Of a stretch of DNA of 64,000 nucleotides, positions 1 through 8,362 are shown piece after piece. How positions within the stretch are numbered: the first letter of the stretch is position 1; every line of letters begins with the position of its first letter. Source of the stretch: Bacteroidia bacterium (GTDB lineage Bacteria; Bacteroidota; Bacteroidia; UKL13-3); NCBI GenBank assembly GCA_019695215.1, contig JAIBAK010000012.1, forward strand, positions 1 through 64,000, in the 5' to 3' direction. The position numbers and the translations under genes are program-made. The notes beneath the pieces are model-generated. The model had not been told where the DNA came from and did not search any database. It saw only the letters and a program-made list of their open reading frames with translations.

Positions 1-151
1 GGTGCACCACCTCGGTAAGTTTAGGATGCGACAAACCCAGACTTTTACGTACAATCACGGTTACCCCTGCCACTTCTTCGCTATGCAAACAATGCGATAA
101 AATTAAACCGCCAATCATGCCGCTGGCACCGGCTATTAATATATTTTTCAT
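1..151 (-). CDS. NAD(P)-binding epimerase/SDR-like protein (5' part only)
   Basis: Only the first 50 codons lie in the window; the gene continues past base 1. The ATG is at 149-151. The reading begins MKNILIAGASGMIGG, a Rossmann-fold dinucleotide-binding start with the GxSGxIG pattern of extended or atypical short-chain dehydrogenases. It is followed by a hydrophobic strand (VTVIVRK) and the sequence LGLSHPKL, which resembles HTATIP2-like NAD(P)H-binding proteins. The fold is clear; the substrate cannot be told from this fragment. It lies on the same strand as the helicase gene, 84 bases downstream of it, and may be unrelated to it. Confidence 0.7.
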   Translation of the reverse strand, partial: MKNILIAGASGMIGGLILSHCLHSEEVAGVTVIVRKSLGLSHPKLTEVVH

Positions 152-235
152 GCAGGCAAGGTAGGGAATTGATTGTTTACTATAACCTGTAAGTGCTAAC
201 AAATTATAGATTATAAAAGACTTGGACAAAATAAA

Positions 236-3200
236 TTATTGGCTTTCCGACAGTTCAAACTGCAACTCGGGAAGAACAATCTTTACTTCTATCTTCTTAT
301 CATCATCTGTCCAATGAACAATGAAATTTACTTTGGCTTCTTTCAATTCAAAACCGCTTTTCTTTATCTCCGCTAATCGTTCAAGAAATTTCTTTGAGAA
401 CTTTAAAACCAATTCACCTTTTTCGTTTTTGCAACCTTCGTCTGAAATCGTAATAGTATCTCCACTTGTCAATTCGTTTACTCGCTTTTGAACATATTCA
501 AAGTAACCTAAGTTTAAATCTTTATGTGAAAGGTGTAAAGCCAAACCGCTTGGTGTTTGAAATGTGTTGTTGTTTTCAACCCTCTCCATTTCTCCTGTCT
601 TGTATTTATCCAGATAATTTCCATTCAAGTGAATTGTCAATTTCTGTTTTGCTCTTGTCATTGCAACATATAGGAGTCGCTTCTTTTCATATTCTCTTGC
701 ATCAAAGTTTTCAAGAAGTAGAAACACATTGTCAAACTCTTTTCCTTTTGCTTTATGAATTGTAGAAACAAAAATTGTATCTCCGTTTGTGCTGATAAAA
801 TCTTCCAGCTTTGATTCTCTGATAAAAACTTCAAAGTCAGATTTGTATTTCTTCTTCGTATTTGTTCCTTCAAAATCTTTGATAAGGTTGTTACAGATTT
901 CAAACTTTGAACTTGCCTTGTATCTGTCAATCAATTTTCTTTTTGCATTTCCCCAAACATCATCACTGATAATAAATACTTCATCATCCAATTTCAGTTC
1001 ATCCAAAAAGTAACGAACCTCTGCAAGATTATACAAGCTAAAACTGTCGTTGCTCTGAATCAACATGGCTTGGTGTCCGTGCTTTGTCAAAAGCCCTGCA
1101 ACCTGAAATGCTTCTTCATTCTTTTGTGTCAAGATGCAAGTTGTTCCTGAAAGTCCTGTTGAAAGTATATCATCAATTAACGAAGTAATAAGATTTCCGT
1201 TTTTGTAATGCACGATTTTTATTTTTCCGTTGTCGGGTTGATTTGCTTCAATCGGAATTTCTTTGAGGCGTTTACCAATCGTCTTTACAAACTGGTTAGC
1301 GAATGAAACCAAATTGCTTTTGCTCCTATAATTGGTAATGAGTTCATATTTGGTTGCTTTCTTCTCTGTAATGAAGTGCTCCAAATATTTTGCACTGGCT
1401 TTATTGAACTCAAAAATAGTTTGGTCATCGTCTCCAACTGCAATGACTCTCATTTCTTCATTCTTATCTATGAGAATCCTAATCAATTCAAATGCCTCAC
1501 CATTCATGTCTTGTGCTTCGTCTATTACCAAAACTGTTTTGGTAATGCGACTGGCTTCAACTTCATTGTTCTTTATCTTTTCTACTGCTGATTTTATAAT
1601 TGATTCGGATTTATCAATCGTGCCAACTTTTCCCAACAAGTCAAAGCAATAGGAGTGGAAGGTTTTTATATCCACAAAGTTGGCTGCATTTCCAATCAAT
1701 TCTATCAATCGCTTTTTAAATTCTGTTGCTGCTGCTCTTGAAAAGGTTACCATAAGCAATTGGTCATGCTTAACATCTTCCATCAAAAGCAATGAAGCCA
1801 ACTTGTGAACTAAAACTTTTGTCTTACCGCTTCCTGGTCCTGCGGCAACTACAATGTATTGCGATTTCTTATCATCAATAATCTCCCTTTGTTTCTGTGA
1901 TAAAGTATCAAAAAGCTGTTTGTATTTCTTTGGTGTTATGTTTCTTGTTATTTCAAACTCTCTTGCTCCTTTAAAGTATTTGCTTAGAAAAGAGGGAAAG
2001 TTCAACTGAAAATAGTCATCAACAAATTTTAATGCTCCTGTGTAATCGTCTATCATCTTCTTGGCATACTCGCCAACAATATGAATTTGCTGAACCTTAT
2101 GGTCGTAATACTGACTTAGCTTTTGATAATCCTGTTCCTTGTATTGAACTCTGTTGTTCTGTTCAATTCTGTCAATAGTAAGTTTGTTGTAAACAACCAA
2201 AAAGCCACCTTCAATTTTTATCGCTTCAATTCGTGAGAGATAAAACAAAGTATCTTCAATGTCCTCAATGGTTGCTTTAAAAACAAACAAACCTTGTGAG
2301 TGTTTTTCAAACGCTGCTTGTAACTCAAGAACAGAAAATTCAACTAACACTTCGTCTTTCTCTGTTTCACCTTCTTCAAGAATTTTGTTGCTCTTGTCAT
2401 ACATATAACCGACAACAAACTCTGCTAAAATGTGTCGCCTCTCTAACCGTTCTTTTAATTCTTCTTTTGGCTGGCAACTAATAGCCACGATATGATTCTT
2501 TGAGTAATCTTTATTGTGTCGCTTTATCCAATTCTTAATTGCCCAAAAGTTTAAAAGGGTTTTTATTTTGTTTGGCGAAACATCTTTACAACCGCTTGTC
2601 TCTGCTTGTTCGTTTAGTTCTTTAATGTGAAATGATTTTTCCTGCTCGTCAAATAATGGACAAAGAAAATTTTCAATCAGTCCATAACTTTGAGTAATTG
2701 CCAGTGAACGGTTTTTATTCTCTCCCTTTTTGATGAATGCAGTTAAATCTTTTGCATCAGCCAAAATCTTTTCATCACGCAAAAGATTGACAACTGAAAT
2801 TACATTCTTAATATCAATGCCTAAATAATCAGAGATGTAATCAACTCTTGATTCTGCTTCGTCTGATTTTGATTGCTTTCTGCTCTTACTTGAAAAAAGA
2901 TTTCTAATAATTCTTGTTGCAGTAATTTTTTGTTCCTCACTGAATTTTTGCGAACGCATAATTTTATCAATTGCTTCTTGTGCTGTCTTTGATAAAATGC
3001 TGTTGGCAAAAACTCTTGGCATGTTTTGTTTTCGTTTCACATAGCCCGCTTCTTCCAATGCTGCAATTGCAGTCGTTACTCTCGTTTCAATTTCTTTTAG
3101 GTTGTCGTCCCAACCTGCTGCTCTTGCAATTTCCAAAGCAGATTTTTGAACACTGGATTTGAATTTTGTAATGAACTTTATTGCGTTCCAAATTTGCTTT

Positions 3201-5050
3201 ATCTCATGTATGTTGATTTTAGTTTGGTTCAACAAAATGAAGTGTTTGCCAAGGTCTTCCTCGTTAAATAAAACATAACAGTCGGCTGTGATGTTTTCGT
3301 CTCGTCCTGCTCTGCCTGCTTCCTGAACATAGTTTTCAAGTGAATCGGAAATCTCATAGTGAATTACCATCCCAACATCCTTCTTGTCAACTCCCATCCC
3401 AAAAGCAGAGGTGGCAACCATTACTTGAACTTCACCCGATATAAAAGCATTTTGATTTTCCGTTTTCTCCTGACTTTCCATTTTGCCATGAAATGCTCTT
3501 GCATTAAATCCATCTTCCTTTAATCTCTCTGAAAGTTCTCTGGCTCGTCTAGTTCTTGAAACATAAATTATAGTCGGGCAATCTTTCTCCTCTATTAAAT
3601 CACGAACTGCATTGTATTTTTCTTCATCGTCTCCTTTTTCAAAAACTCTGTATTGCAGATTTGTTCGTGTGGCTTTGGAAGGAAAAATTTCCAACTTGAT
3701 TCCTAACTTCTCCTTGAAGTAAGTACAAATGTCTTCAATGACTTTTTGTTTTGCTGTTGCAGTGAAACAAGAAACTGGAATTTGTTCATCAAGGTTTTTA
3801 TTTTCTTGAAGTGATTTTATGAAATCACCGATGTATAAATAATCCACTCTGAAATCTTGTCCCCATGAAGAAAAGCAGTGGGCTTCATCAATTACAAACC
3901 GAATTATTTTTCTGCCTAAGAGTAATTTTTCAGTTGTCTTTGAACGAAGTGATTCTGGAGAAATGTAAAGGATAGATGCTCTGCCGTCTTGAATTCTTTC
4001 AATGGATTTTGCTCTTTCAATCGGGTCAAGTAAACCGTTTATTGTAACTGCTTCTGTGATTTGAATTTTTTCAAGGTTGTCAACTTGGTCTTTCATCAGC
4101 GATTGCAAAGGGGAAATTACAACTGTCAAACCTTTTGCGTTTTCACCTGCCATCAATGCAGGAACTTGAAAAGTAATTGACTTGCCACCGCCTGTCGGAA
4201 ATACTGCCAATAAAGATTTGTTGTCAACTGCTGCCTGAACTGCGTTCTCTTGTAGTGGTTCACCTGCATAAGTTCTGTAAGCATCAAAACCGAAAAATCT
4301 TTTCAAACCCTTGCGAATATCTAACGCTTGAGTGCAGTATTCACAGCCAGTCAAACAAGGATTGTTTCTAAGAAGAAACATTATCCGTTCAACCTTTGGA
4401 AAGTTTTTTAAAACCCACGGTGGAGTTATTGAATAGCGGTTGTTGCAATTTATCAGTGCTAAACAGTAAGCTAATTCAATCGGATGTTCTGAAACGATTT
4501 TTGGAAGGTCTGCATGTTCACATATTACAGAATCAAATTTTTCACGAATTAGTTTTTCGGTTTGTGTTTCGCTGCTTGTGTATGCTATGAAACGGAAAAA
4601 GGAGTGGAACTCCTTTTTGTCTTTTAATAGCAAATAGAAAATCTGTTTTAGTTTATCGTCTGCCTGATTGAAAACAGAAACCTCGTCAAAGAATAGGTCT
4701 TTGGCTTTGATGGAATCGTTAAGCGGATTGTTGGTGTCTTCGGTTTGTAACTTGTCGTCTTTGAGCAAAGCATGATATGGCTTTGTTGGAAACAAAAGAG
4801 GGGATAGAAACAAAGTGTCAATGATGTTAGCAGAATTTATTTTCGCATCAGTAACGGCTTTCTGAATGTATTGTAAGTCGTGGTTGAAAATGTTGTGTCC
4901 GCAAATGAACTCTGTGCCGTTTAGAAACTTAATAAAGTCAGTTATTGAATTTGAATGAAACCGATTGCCGTCACCCTTGACACTTCCAATGTCAAGAATC
5001 TTTCGGCTGTTCGGTTCAATTTCAGTGTCAATAAAGGCGATTGATTTCAT
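236..5050 (-). CDS. Exonuclease-RecQ helicase-UvrD helicase fusion protein
   Basis: A 1604-residue protein with three enzymatic parts. Residues 1-125 are a DEDD-type 3'-5' exonuclease: D8/E10 in FIDTE, N53/D58 in GHNIFNHD, and D112 in NNPLNDS, where the catalytic His of the DEDDh pattern reads Asn107. A CLTGCEYC cluster lies at 232-239. Residues about 265-600 are a RecQ-type SF2 core: Walker A FPTGGGKS, DEAHCFSSWGQDFR, CFTATA, and QEAGRAGRDE at about 576. The cysteine-rich zinc site that normally follows in RecQ is not seen. Residues about 1055-1480 are a UvrD/PcrA-type SF1 core: GPGSGKT near 1071, IDEAQD near 1177, GDDDQTIF, TIHKAKGKEFD and YVAMTRAKQKL near 1465. All motor motifs look intact. 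The start ATG overlaps the TGA of the HNH gene (ATGA), so the two are probably translationally coupled. Base composition is A+T-rich compared with flanking housekeeping genes. Likely role by inference: unwinding and degrading foreign or damaged DNA together with the HNH partner. Confidence 0.88.
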   Translation of the reverse strand: MKSIAFIDTEIEPNSRKILDIGSVKGDGNRFHSNSITDFIKFLNGTEFICGHNIFNHDLQYIQKAVTDAKINSANIIDTLFLSPLLFPTKPYHALLKDDKLQTEDTNNPLNDSIKAKDLFFDEVSVFNQADDKLKQIFYLLLKDKKEFHSFFRFIAYTSSETQTEKLIREKFDSVICEHADLPKIVSEHPIELAYCLALINCNNRYSITPPWVLKNFPKVERIMFLLRNNPCLTGCEYCTQALDIRKGLKRFFGFDAYRTYAGEPLQENAVQAAVDNKSLLAVFPTGGGKSITFQVPALMAGENAKGLTVVISPLQSLMKDQVDNLEKIQITEAVTINGLLDPIERAKSIERIQDGRASILYISPESLRSKTTEKLLLGRKIIRFVIDEAHCFSSWGQDFRVDYLYIGDFIKSLQENKNLDEQIPVSCFTATAKQKVIEDICTYFKEKLGIKLEIFPSKATRTNLQYRVFEKGDDEEKYNAVRDLIEEKDCPTIIYVSRTRRARELSERLKEDGFNARAFHGKMESQEKTENQNAFISGEVQVMVATSAFGMGVDKKDVGMVIHYEISDSLENYVQEAGRAGRDENITADCYVLFNEEDLGKHFILLNQTKINIHEIKQIWNAIKFITKFKSSVQKSALEIARAAGWDDNLKEIETRVTTAIAALEEAGYVKRKQNMPRVFANSILSKTAQEAIDKIMRSQKFSEEQKITATRIIRNLFSSKSRKQSKSDEAESRVDYISDYLGIDIKNVISVVNLLRDEKILADAKDLTAFIKKGENKNRSLAITQSYGLIENFLCPLFDEQEKSFHIKELNEQAETSGCKDVSPNKIKTLLNFWAIKNWIKRHNKDYSKNHIVAISCQPKEELKERLERRHILAEFVVGYMYDKSNKILEEGETEKDEVLVEFSVLELQAAFEKHSQGLFVFKATIEDIEDTLFYLSRIEAIKIEGGFLVVYNKLTIDRIEQNNRVQYKEQDYQKLSQYYDHKVQQIHIVGEYAKKMIDDYTGALKFVDDYFQLNFPSFLSKYFKGAREFEITRNITPKKYKQLFDTLSQKQREIIDDKKSQYIVVAAGPGSGKTKVLVHKLASLLLMEDVKHDQLLMVTFSRAAATEFKKRLIELIGNAANFVDIKTFHSYCFDLLGKVGTIDKSESIIKSAVEKIKNNEVEASRITKTVLVIDEAQDMNGEAFELIRILIDKNEEMRVIAVGDDDQTIFEFNKASAKYLEHFITEKKATKYELITNYRSKSNLVSFANQFVKTIGKRLKEIPIEANQPDNGKIKIVHYKNGNLITSLIDDILSTGLSGTTCILTQKNEEAFQVAGLLTKHGHQAMLIQSNDSFSLYNLAEVRYFLDELKLDDEVFIISDDVWGNAKRKLIDRYKASSKFEICNNLIKDFEGTNTKKKYKSDFEVFIRESKLEDFISTNGDTIFVSTIHKAKGKEFDNVFLLLENFDAREYEKKRLLYVAMTRAKQKLTIHLNGNYLDKYKTGEMERVENNNTFQTPSGLALHLSHKDLNLGYFEYVQKRVNELTSGDTITISDEGCKNEKGELVLKFSKKFLERLAEIKKSGFELKEAKVNFIVHWTDDDKKIEVKIVLPELQFELSESQ

Positions 5051-6021
5051 TTGAATGTGTTATTTCTATGCCACTCCAAATTCTCCCTTGATGGAATAAA
5101 TACAGGTTTCTTTGGCAAAAGTATTTTCTTTCCTGAAAAAGATTGAATTCCATAGTTGCTTTCACTCTCTCTGAAAGATTTAGAAATGACTACCCTATAT
5201 TCCTCATCAATGGTTATTAACCCGCGATCAAAAGCCCTATGCAGATTTGGACATAGGGCAATTCCATTTGTTATTGTATCATCATAACTCACGCTAAAGG
5301 GCACAATATGACACGCATCCACCATGGCTACAGGTGTGATAGCATCAACCCTCATTCCTGATATGCAACAGGTATTATTGTAAATCTTTGGAACCTCTCT
5401 TTTAAACACATTGCCACGTAGATAAATCTCTTCTTCATTTTTTTGTTCAATCAATTTCTCCATCTCCTTCCGGTATTCGAGTGCGCTCTCCTCAAAAATT
5501 TTATTTTCAATTTCACTCAGAACCTTTAGCTGTGCATTATTTGATCCTTTAAAATTAGCCTTGGTTTTAGGAAAATATTCTTCCAAAAGAAATTGCTGTA
5601 AAATGCTTCCAGTCTTTTTATTCTGCATTAATCTTGATAACTCTTCATCTAAAAGCGCATACTCAACAGCTCCATTCAGATTAGAAAAGCTTTTCATAAT
5701 AGCACCCATTTTATCAATATTCTCAAAACCGGGTTTAGGTACTAATGTCCAAAATTTTTCACTTTTCATGTAATAAAACGGGTAGGAAATTCTGCAATCA
5801 TGCTTTGTTTCTACCAGAGCTGTCCAATTTGTACGGAACAATGCAACCAATTCAGCAGTTATGTATACCCTGTTATCTTTAATTAAACTATTCTGATATG
5901 CCTGAATGACTGAAATAAGTAAGATAGGTTTGTGCGGGGCTACCCCACCATGCGACCTGTCGATTCTAAGTCTTTTAAATCGTCTTAAATATTTTTCTAA
6001 TGGTTCCAAGGTATTATTCAA
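5047..6021 (-). CDS. HNH endonuclease with ScoMcrA/SBD-like N-terminal domain
   Basis: 324 residues. The N-terminal half carries SHGGVAPHKPILL (residues 23-35) and YPFYYMKSEKFW (80-91). These match the head region and the YPF-containing pocket of type IV restriction enzymes that bind phosphorothioated DNA (ScoMcrA-type sulfur-binding domain). After a charged helical linker (about 165-200) comes an HNH_2-type nuclease: C218/C219, ACHIVPF with H238, TNGIALC with N252 and NLHRAFDRGLI with H261. The only plausible start is TTG at 6019-6021: an in-frame TGA lies five codons upstream and the first in-frame ATG falls inside the conserved domain. The gene ends in an ATGA overlap with the helicase gene, giving a two-gene operon. 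No dnd or ssp phosphorothioation genes lie in the window, so it would act on incoming modified DNA or read another mark. The nuclease call is firm; the sulfur-binding call is by motif resemblance only. Confidence 0.82.
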   Translation of the reverse strand: MNNTLEPLEKYLRRFKRLRIDRSHGGVAPHKPILLISVIQAYQNSLIKDNRVYITAELVALFRTNWTALVETKHDCRISYPFYYMKSEKFWTLVPKPGFENIDKMGAIMKSFSNLNGAVEYALLDEELSRLMQNKKTGSILQQFLLEEYFPKTKANFKGSNNAQLKVLSEIENKIFEESALEYRKEMEKLIEQKNEEEIYLRGNVFKREVPKIYNNTCCISGMRVDAITPVAMVDACHIVPFSVSYDDTITNGIALCPNLHRAFDRGLITIDEEYRVVISKSFRESESNYGIQSFSGKKILLPKKPVFIPSRENLEWHRNNTFK

Positions 6022-6133
6022 GTTCCGTTTTATTCACTTTCCTACTTAGTTTTTCAGTGGATTCGAAAAAAATTACTTCGTGAAATAACAGATTTTCTAT
6101 TTGGTTTCAAAATTTTAATTGCAATGCTTTATT

Positions 6134-7549
6134 TTAGTTGTGCCCCCCTCCCTCAAACGGCCAATTCCTTTTAAGTTTGGCCATGAGCAAATAGATGAGC
6201 ACCCCCAAGGCAATAAACACAAGGGCTGAGAGTATAAACTGCGTTTCGGACGAGAAAAAAATAAAAAGCCATACCACTATACCAAGTACCGGAGGCAAAG
6301 GAAACAACCACATGCGGTAAGGGAAATGGGTTTCCTTTTTCAGATAATGCAGGGCCATTAACCCGGCACTCTGGCTCACAAACTGTATAAGGATGCGCAT
6401 CACAATAATGGCCGTAATTACTTCCTTCATTTTAAAAAGTAAACTGAATACAAAAGCCACCCCGGCCAAAATTAACAACGATACATGCGGAAAATGTTTG
6501 GTAGGATGCACCCGCGCAAATACCGGAAAATAATTGCCATCGGCAGCAGCGGCATAGGGCACTCTGGAGTAACCAAGCATTACGGCAAATAAAGATGATA
6601 CTGCAATAAACAGCACCAGCACCGTTGCAACCCGGGCTGCTGCGGTACCGTAAATGGTTTCAAAAAAAGTGCTCACAATAAACGGAGAGTCTTTGGCCTG
6701 CTGCCAGGGTATTACACCCGATACGGCTGTTTGCATAAGCAGGTATAAAACGGTAATTCCGGCAATGGAAATAAAAATGCTGCGCGGTATGTTTTTTTGC
6801 GGATGCTCTATTTCTCCTCCCAAATGACAAACATTGTAATACCCCAGAAACGAATAAACGGTTTTAATGGATGCCTGACCCAAACCAAAGAAAAATGCGG
6901 GAGTAAAATCCATGGCATCCTGATTAAAGGTAAAGGCAAGTTGAGCATTAAAATGTGTAAGCCCCGAACCAATTAACCAAAGCAGGGTACCAATAACAAT
7001 GGCATTCATTACCACCGATATTTTTCCGATGTCTCCTATTTTACGGTACAAAAGCAACAGAATAAAAAGTACCAGAGCGCCCGATACCATTTTTTGCTCC
7101 ACCCCGCTCAACGGAATCAGGTAGGTGAGGTACTGTGCAAACCCGATAGCGCCCGAGGCAATAACCAACGGTGCCTGAAAAGTTGTTTGCCAGATATACA
7201 AAAACGACAGAAGCCGCCCCCACTTATGCTTACCATATAAATGCTGCAAAAAAGCATAACTCCCTCCGGCCTGAGGCCATTTAGCACCTAACTCGGCCCA
7301 TACAAATCCATCCATAAAAGAAAGGAGAGCGCCCAGTAACCAGGCTAAAATACATTGGGGACCGCTCATGGCCCCGATGATATAAGGAATGGTGATAAAC
7401 GGGCCGATGCCTACCATATCAATCATGTTGATGGCAACAGCCTGCCGCAATTTTAACCCGCGTACTAAATTACTCACCCAACGAATAAACAAAAAAACAT
7501 CGGGATACTGCGCTGAAATAAATTTTAATTTCCTCAAAAAGAACAACAA
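6134..7549 (-). CDS. APC superfamily amino acid permease
   Basis: A polytopic inner-membrane transporter with about 12 hydrophobic segments. The first membrane helix carries the APC signature MVGIGPFITIPYIIG, followed by LGAKWPQAGGSYAFLQ, typical of basic or neutral amino acid permeases. The substrate cannot be assigned. The longest reading starts at TTG (7547-7549), only about 15 bases past a good promoter -7 element. A GTG at 7475-7477 would give VSNLVRGLKLRQ, closer to the usual N-terminus of this family, so the true start is uncertain between the two. The gene is divergent from the XRE-regulator pair and shares its control region. Confidence 0.87.
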   Translation of the reverse strand: MLFFLRKLKFISAQYPDVFLFIRWVSNLVRGLKLRQAVAINMIDMVGIGPFITIPYIIGAMSGPQCILAWLLGALLSFMDGFVWAELGAKWPQAGGSYAFLQHLYGKHKWGRLLSFLYIWQTTFQAPLVIASGAIGFAQYLTYLIPLSGVEQKMVSGALVLFILLLLYRKIGDIGKISVVMNAIVIGTLLWLIGSGLTHFNAQLAFTFNQDAMDFTPAFFFGLGQASIKTVYSFLGYYNVCHLGGEIEHPQKNIPRSIFISIAGITVLYLLMQTAVSGVIPWQQAKDSPFIVSTFFETIYGTAAARVATVLVLFIAVSSLFAVMLGYSRVPYAAAADGNYFPVFARVHPTKHFPHVSLLILAGVAFVFSLLFKMKEVITAIIVMRILIQFVSQSAGLMALHYLKKETHFPYRMWLFPLPPVLGIVVWLFIFFSSETQFILSALVFIALGVLIYLLMAKLKRNWPFEGGGHN

Positions 7550-7563
7550 ACTATACTTTTTGT

Positions 7564-7571
7564 CAAATATA
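7564..7571 (-). promoter_or_regulatory. Promoter -7 element of the permease gene
   Basis: On the minus strand this reads TATATTTG, an exact match to the Bacteroidota primary sigma factor element TAnnTTTG. It lies just upstream of the permease reading frame. No clear TTTG -33 box is visible at the standard spacing. Confidence 0.5.
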
Positions 7572-7572
7572 C

Positions 7573-7587
7573 TTTACTTTTAGTAAA
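7573..7587. promoter_or_regulatory. Palindromic operator candidate between divergent promoters
   Basis: Perfect 6-base inverted repeat TTTACT-TTT-AGTAAA. It sits exactly between the minus-strand TATATTTG and the plus-strand TACCTTTG elements and covers the expected -33 zone of both. The XRE-type regulator encoded at 8076-8276 is the obvious candidate binder (inference). Confidence 0.45.
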
Positions 7588-7595
7588 CTATGTTT

Positions 7596-7603
7596 TACCT
7601 TTG
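7596..7603 (+). promoter_or_regulatory. Promoter -7 element of the membrane protein/XRE operon
   Basis: TACCTTTG, an exact match to TAnnTTTG, 24 bases upstream of the ATG at 7627. A weak -33 candidate (TTTA, 7573-7576) lies 19 bases upstream, inside the palindrome. Confidence 0.55.
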
Positions 7604-7626
7604 TTTCGTTATTAAACTAAAAACAT

Positions 7627-8079
7627 ATGCAAAGCATTTATTTATTTCCGCACCGGGCCAAACAAATAGGCTGGCTGTTACTGATACCCGGATTGGTATT
7701 GGGTATTCTGGTTATGTATTTTGATTTTGAAATTCCTTTTTTGCAAATTCCCATGCGCAGCAACCCTTCCCTGTTTGAAGCAAAAGACGAAAATTTTACC
7801 AATGAGCTGGCCGGTTTATTACTGATGGCCGGACTGATGCTGATGGCTTTCAGCCGCAGAAAGGAAGAAGATGAACTGACGGCACATATGCGCCTTGACG
7901 CACTGTTGTGGGCCGTATATGCCAACAGCCTTGTTTTGGTTTTATGCCTGCTGCTGGTGTATGGTACCAACTTTTTCAGTGTGCTGGTGTACAATATGTA
8001 TACAGTGCCGGTTATTTACCTGCTGCGGTTTCAGTATTTGCTTCACAGGGCATCCACACTTAATGCAACTGCCGAATGA
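7627..8079 (+). CDS. Small four-helix membrane protein paired with XRE regulator
   Basis: 150 residues with four predicted transmembrane segments at about 14-32, 61-75, 93-113 and 115-132. A short polar stretch follows the first helix and a charged RRKEEDE loop follows the second. No catalytic motif was recognised. It overlaps the downstream XRE gene by ATGA, a common arrangement in which a membrane protein is co-expressed with a small DNA-binding repressor. It might act as a membrane sensor or anti-regulator for that repressor, but this is inference from context only. Confidence 0.7.
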   Translation: MQSIYLFPHRAKQIGWLLLIPGLVLGILVMYFDFEIPFLQIPMRSNPSLFEAKDENFTNELAGLLLMAGLMLMAFSRRKEEDELTAHMRLDALLWAVYANSLVLVLCLLLVYGTNFFSVLVYNMYTVPVIYLLRFQYLLHRASTLNATAE

Positions 8080-8276
8080 AAAACACACTGAAGGTACAGC
8101 GCGCCATTAAAAATCTGACTCAGGCCGAACTGGCCGAAAAAGCGGGTGTAACGCGGCAAACCATTAACTATATTGAAATAGGAAAATACATTCCTACCAC
8201 CGTGCTTTCGCTTAAGCTGGCCAAAGTACTTGGTAAACCTGTAGAAGAACTTTTTATTTTAGAGAAAGGCGACTGA
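8076..8276 (+). CDS. XRE-family helix-turn-helix regulator
   Basis: 66 residues, almost entirely one Cro/C1-type HTH. The core is NLTQAELAEKAGVTRQTIN with the second helix QTINYIEIGKYIPTT, ending LGKPVEELFILEK. This is the short YozG-like form of the family, which usually acts as a dimeric repressor. The ATG overlaps the stop of the membrane-protein gene (ATGA), so translation is probably coupled. The palindrome at 7573-7587 is a plausible autoregulatory site. Confidence 0.9.
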   Translation: MKNTLKVQRAIKNLTQAELAEKAGVTRQTINYIEIGKYIPTTVLSLKLAKVLGKPVEELFILEKGD

Positions 8277-8362
8277 ACAAAAAACACAGCAGGAGGGAAA
8301 AAGGAAAGTCAACCGCGCATTCACCCAAACACTTTATGACCGCTCCTTCTTCCCGTTCCTTT

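Noticed and set aside
5047-6021. A free-standing homing endonuclease of the HNH class.
   Set aside because: It has a recognition-type N-terminal domain and is translationally coupled to the helicase gene, and no intron or intein context exists.
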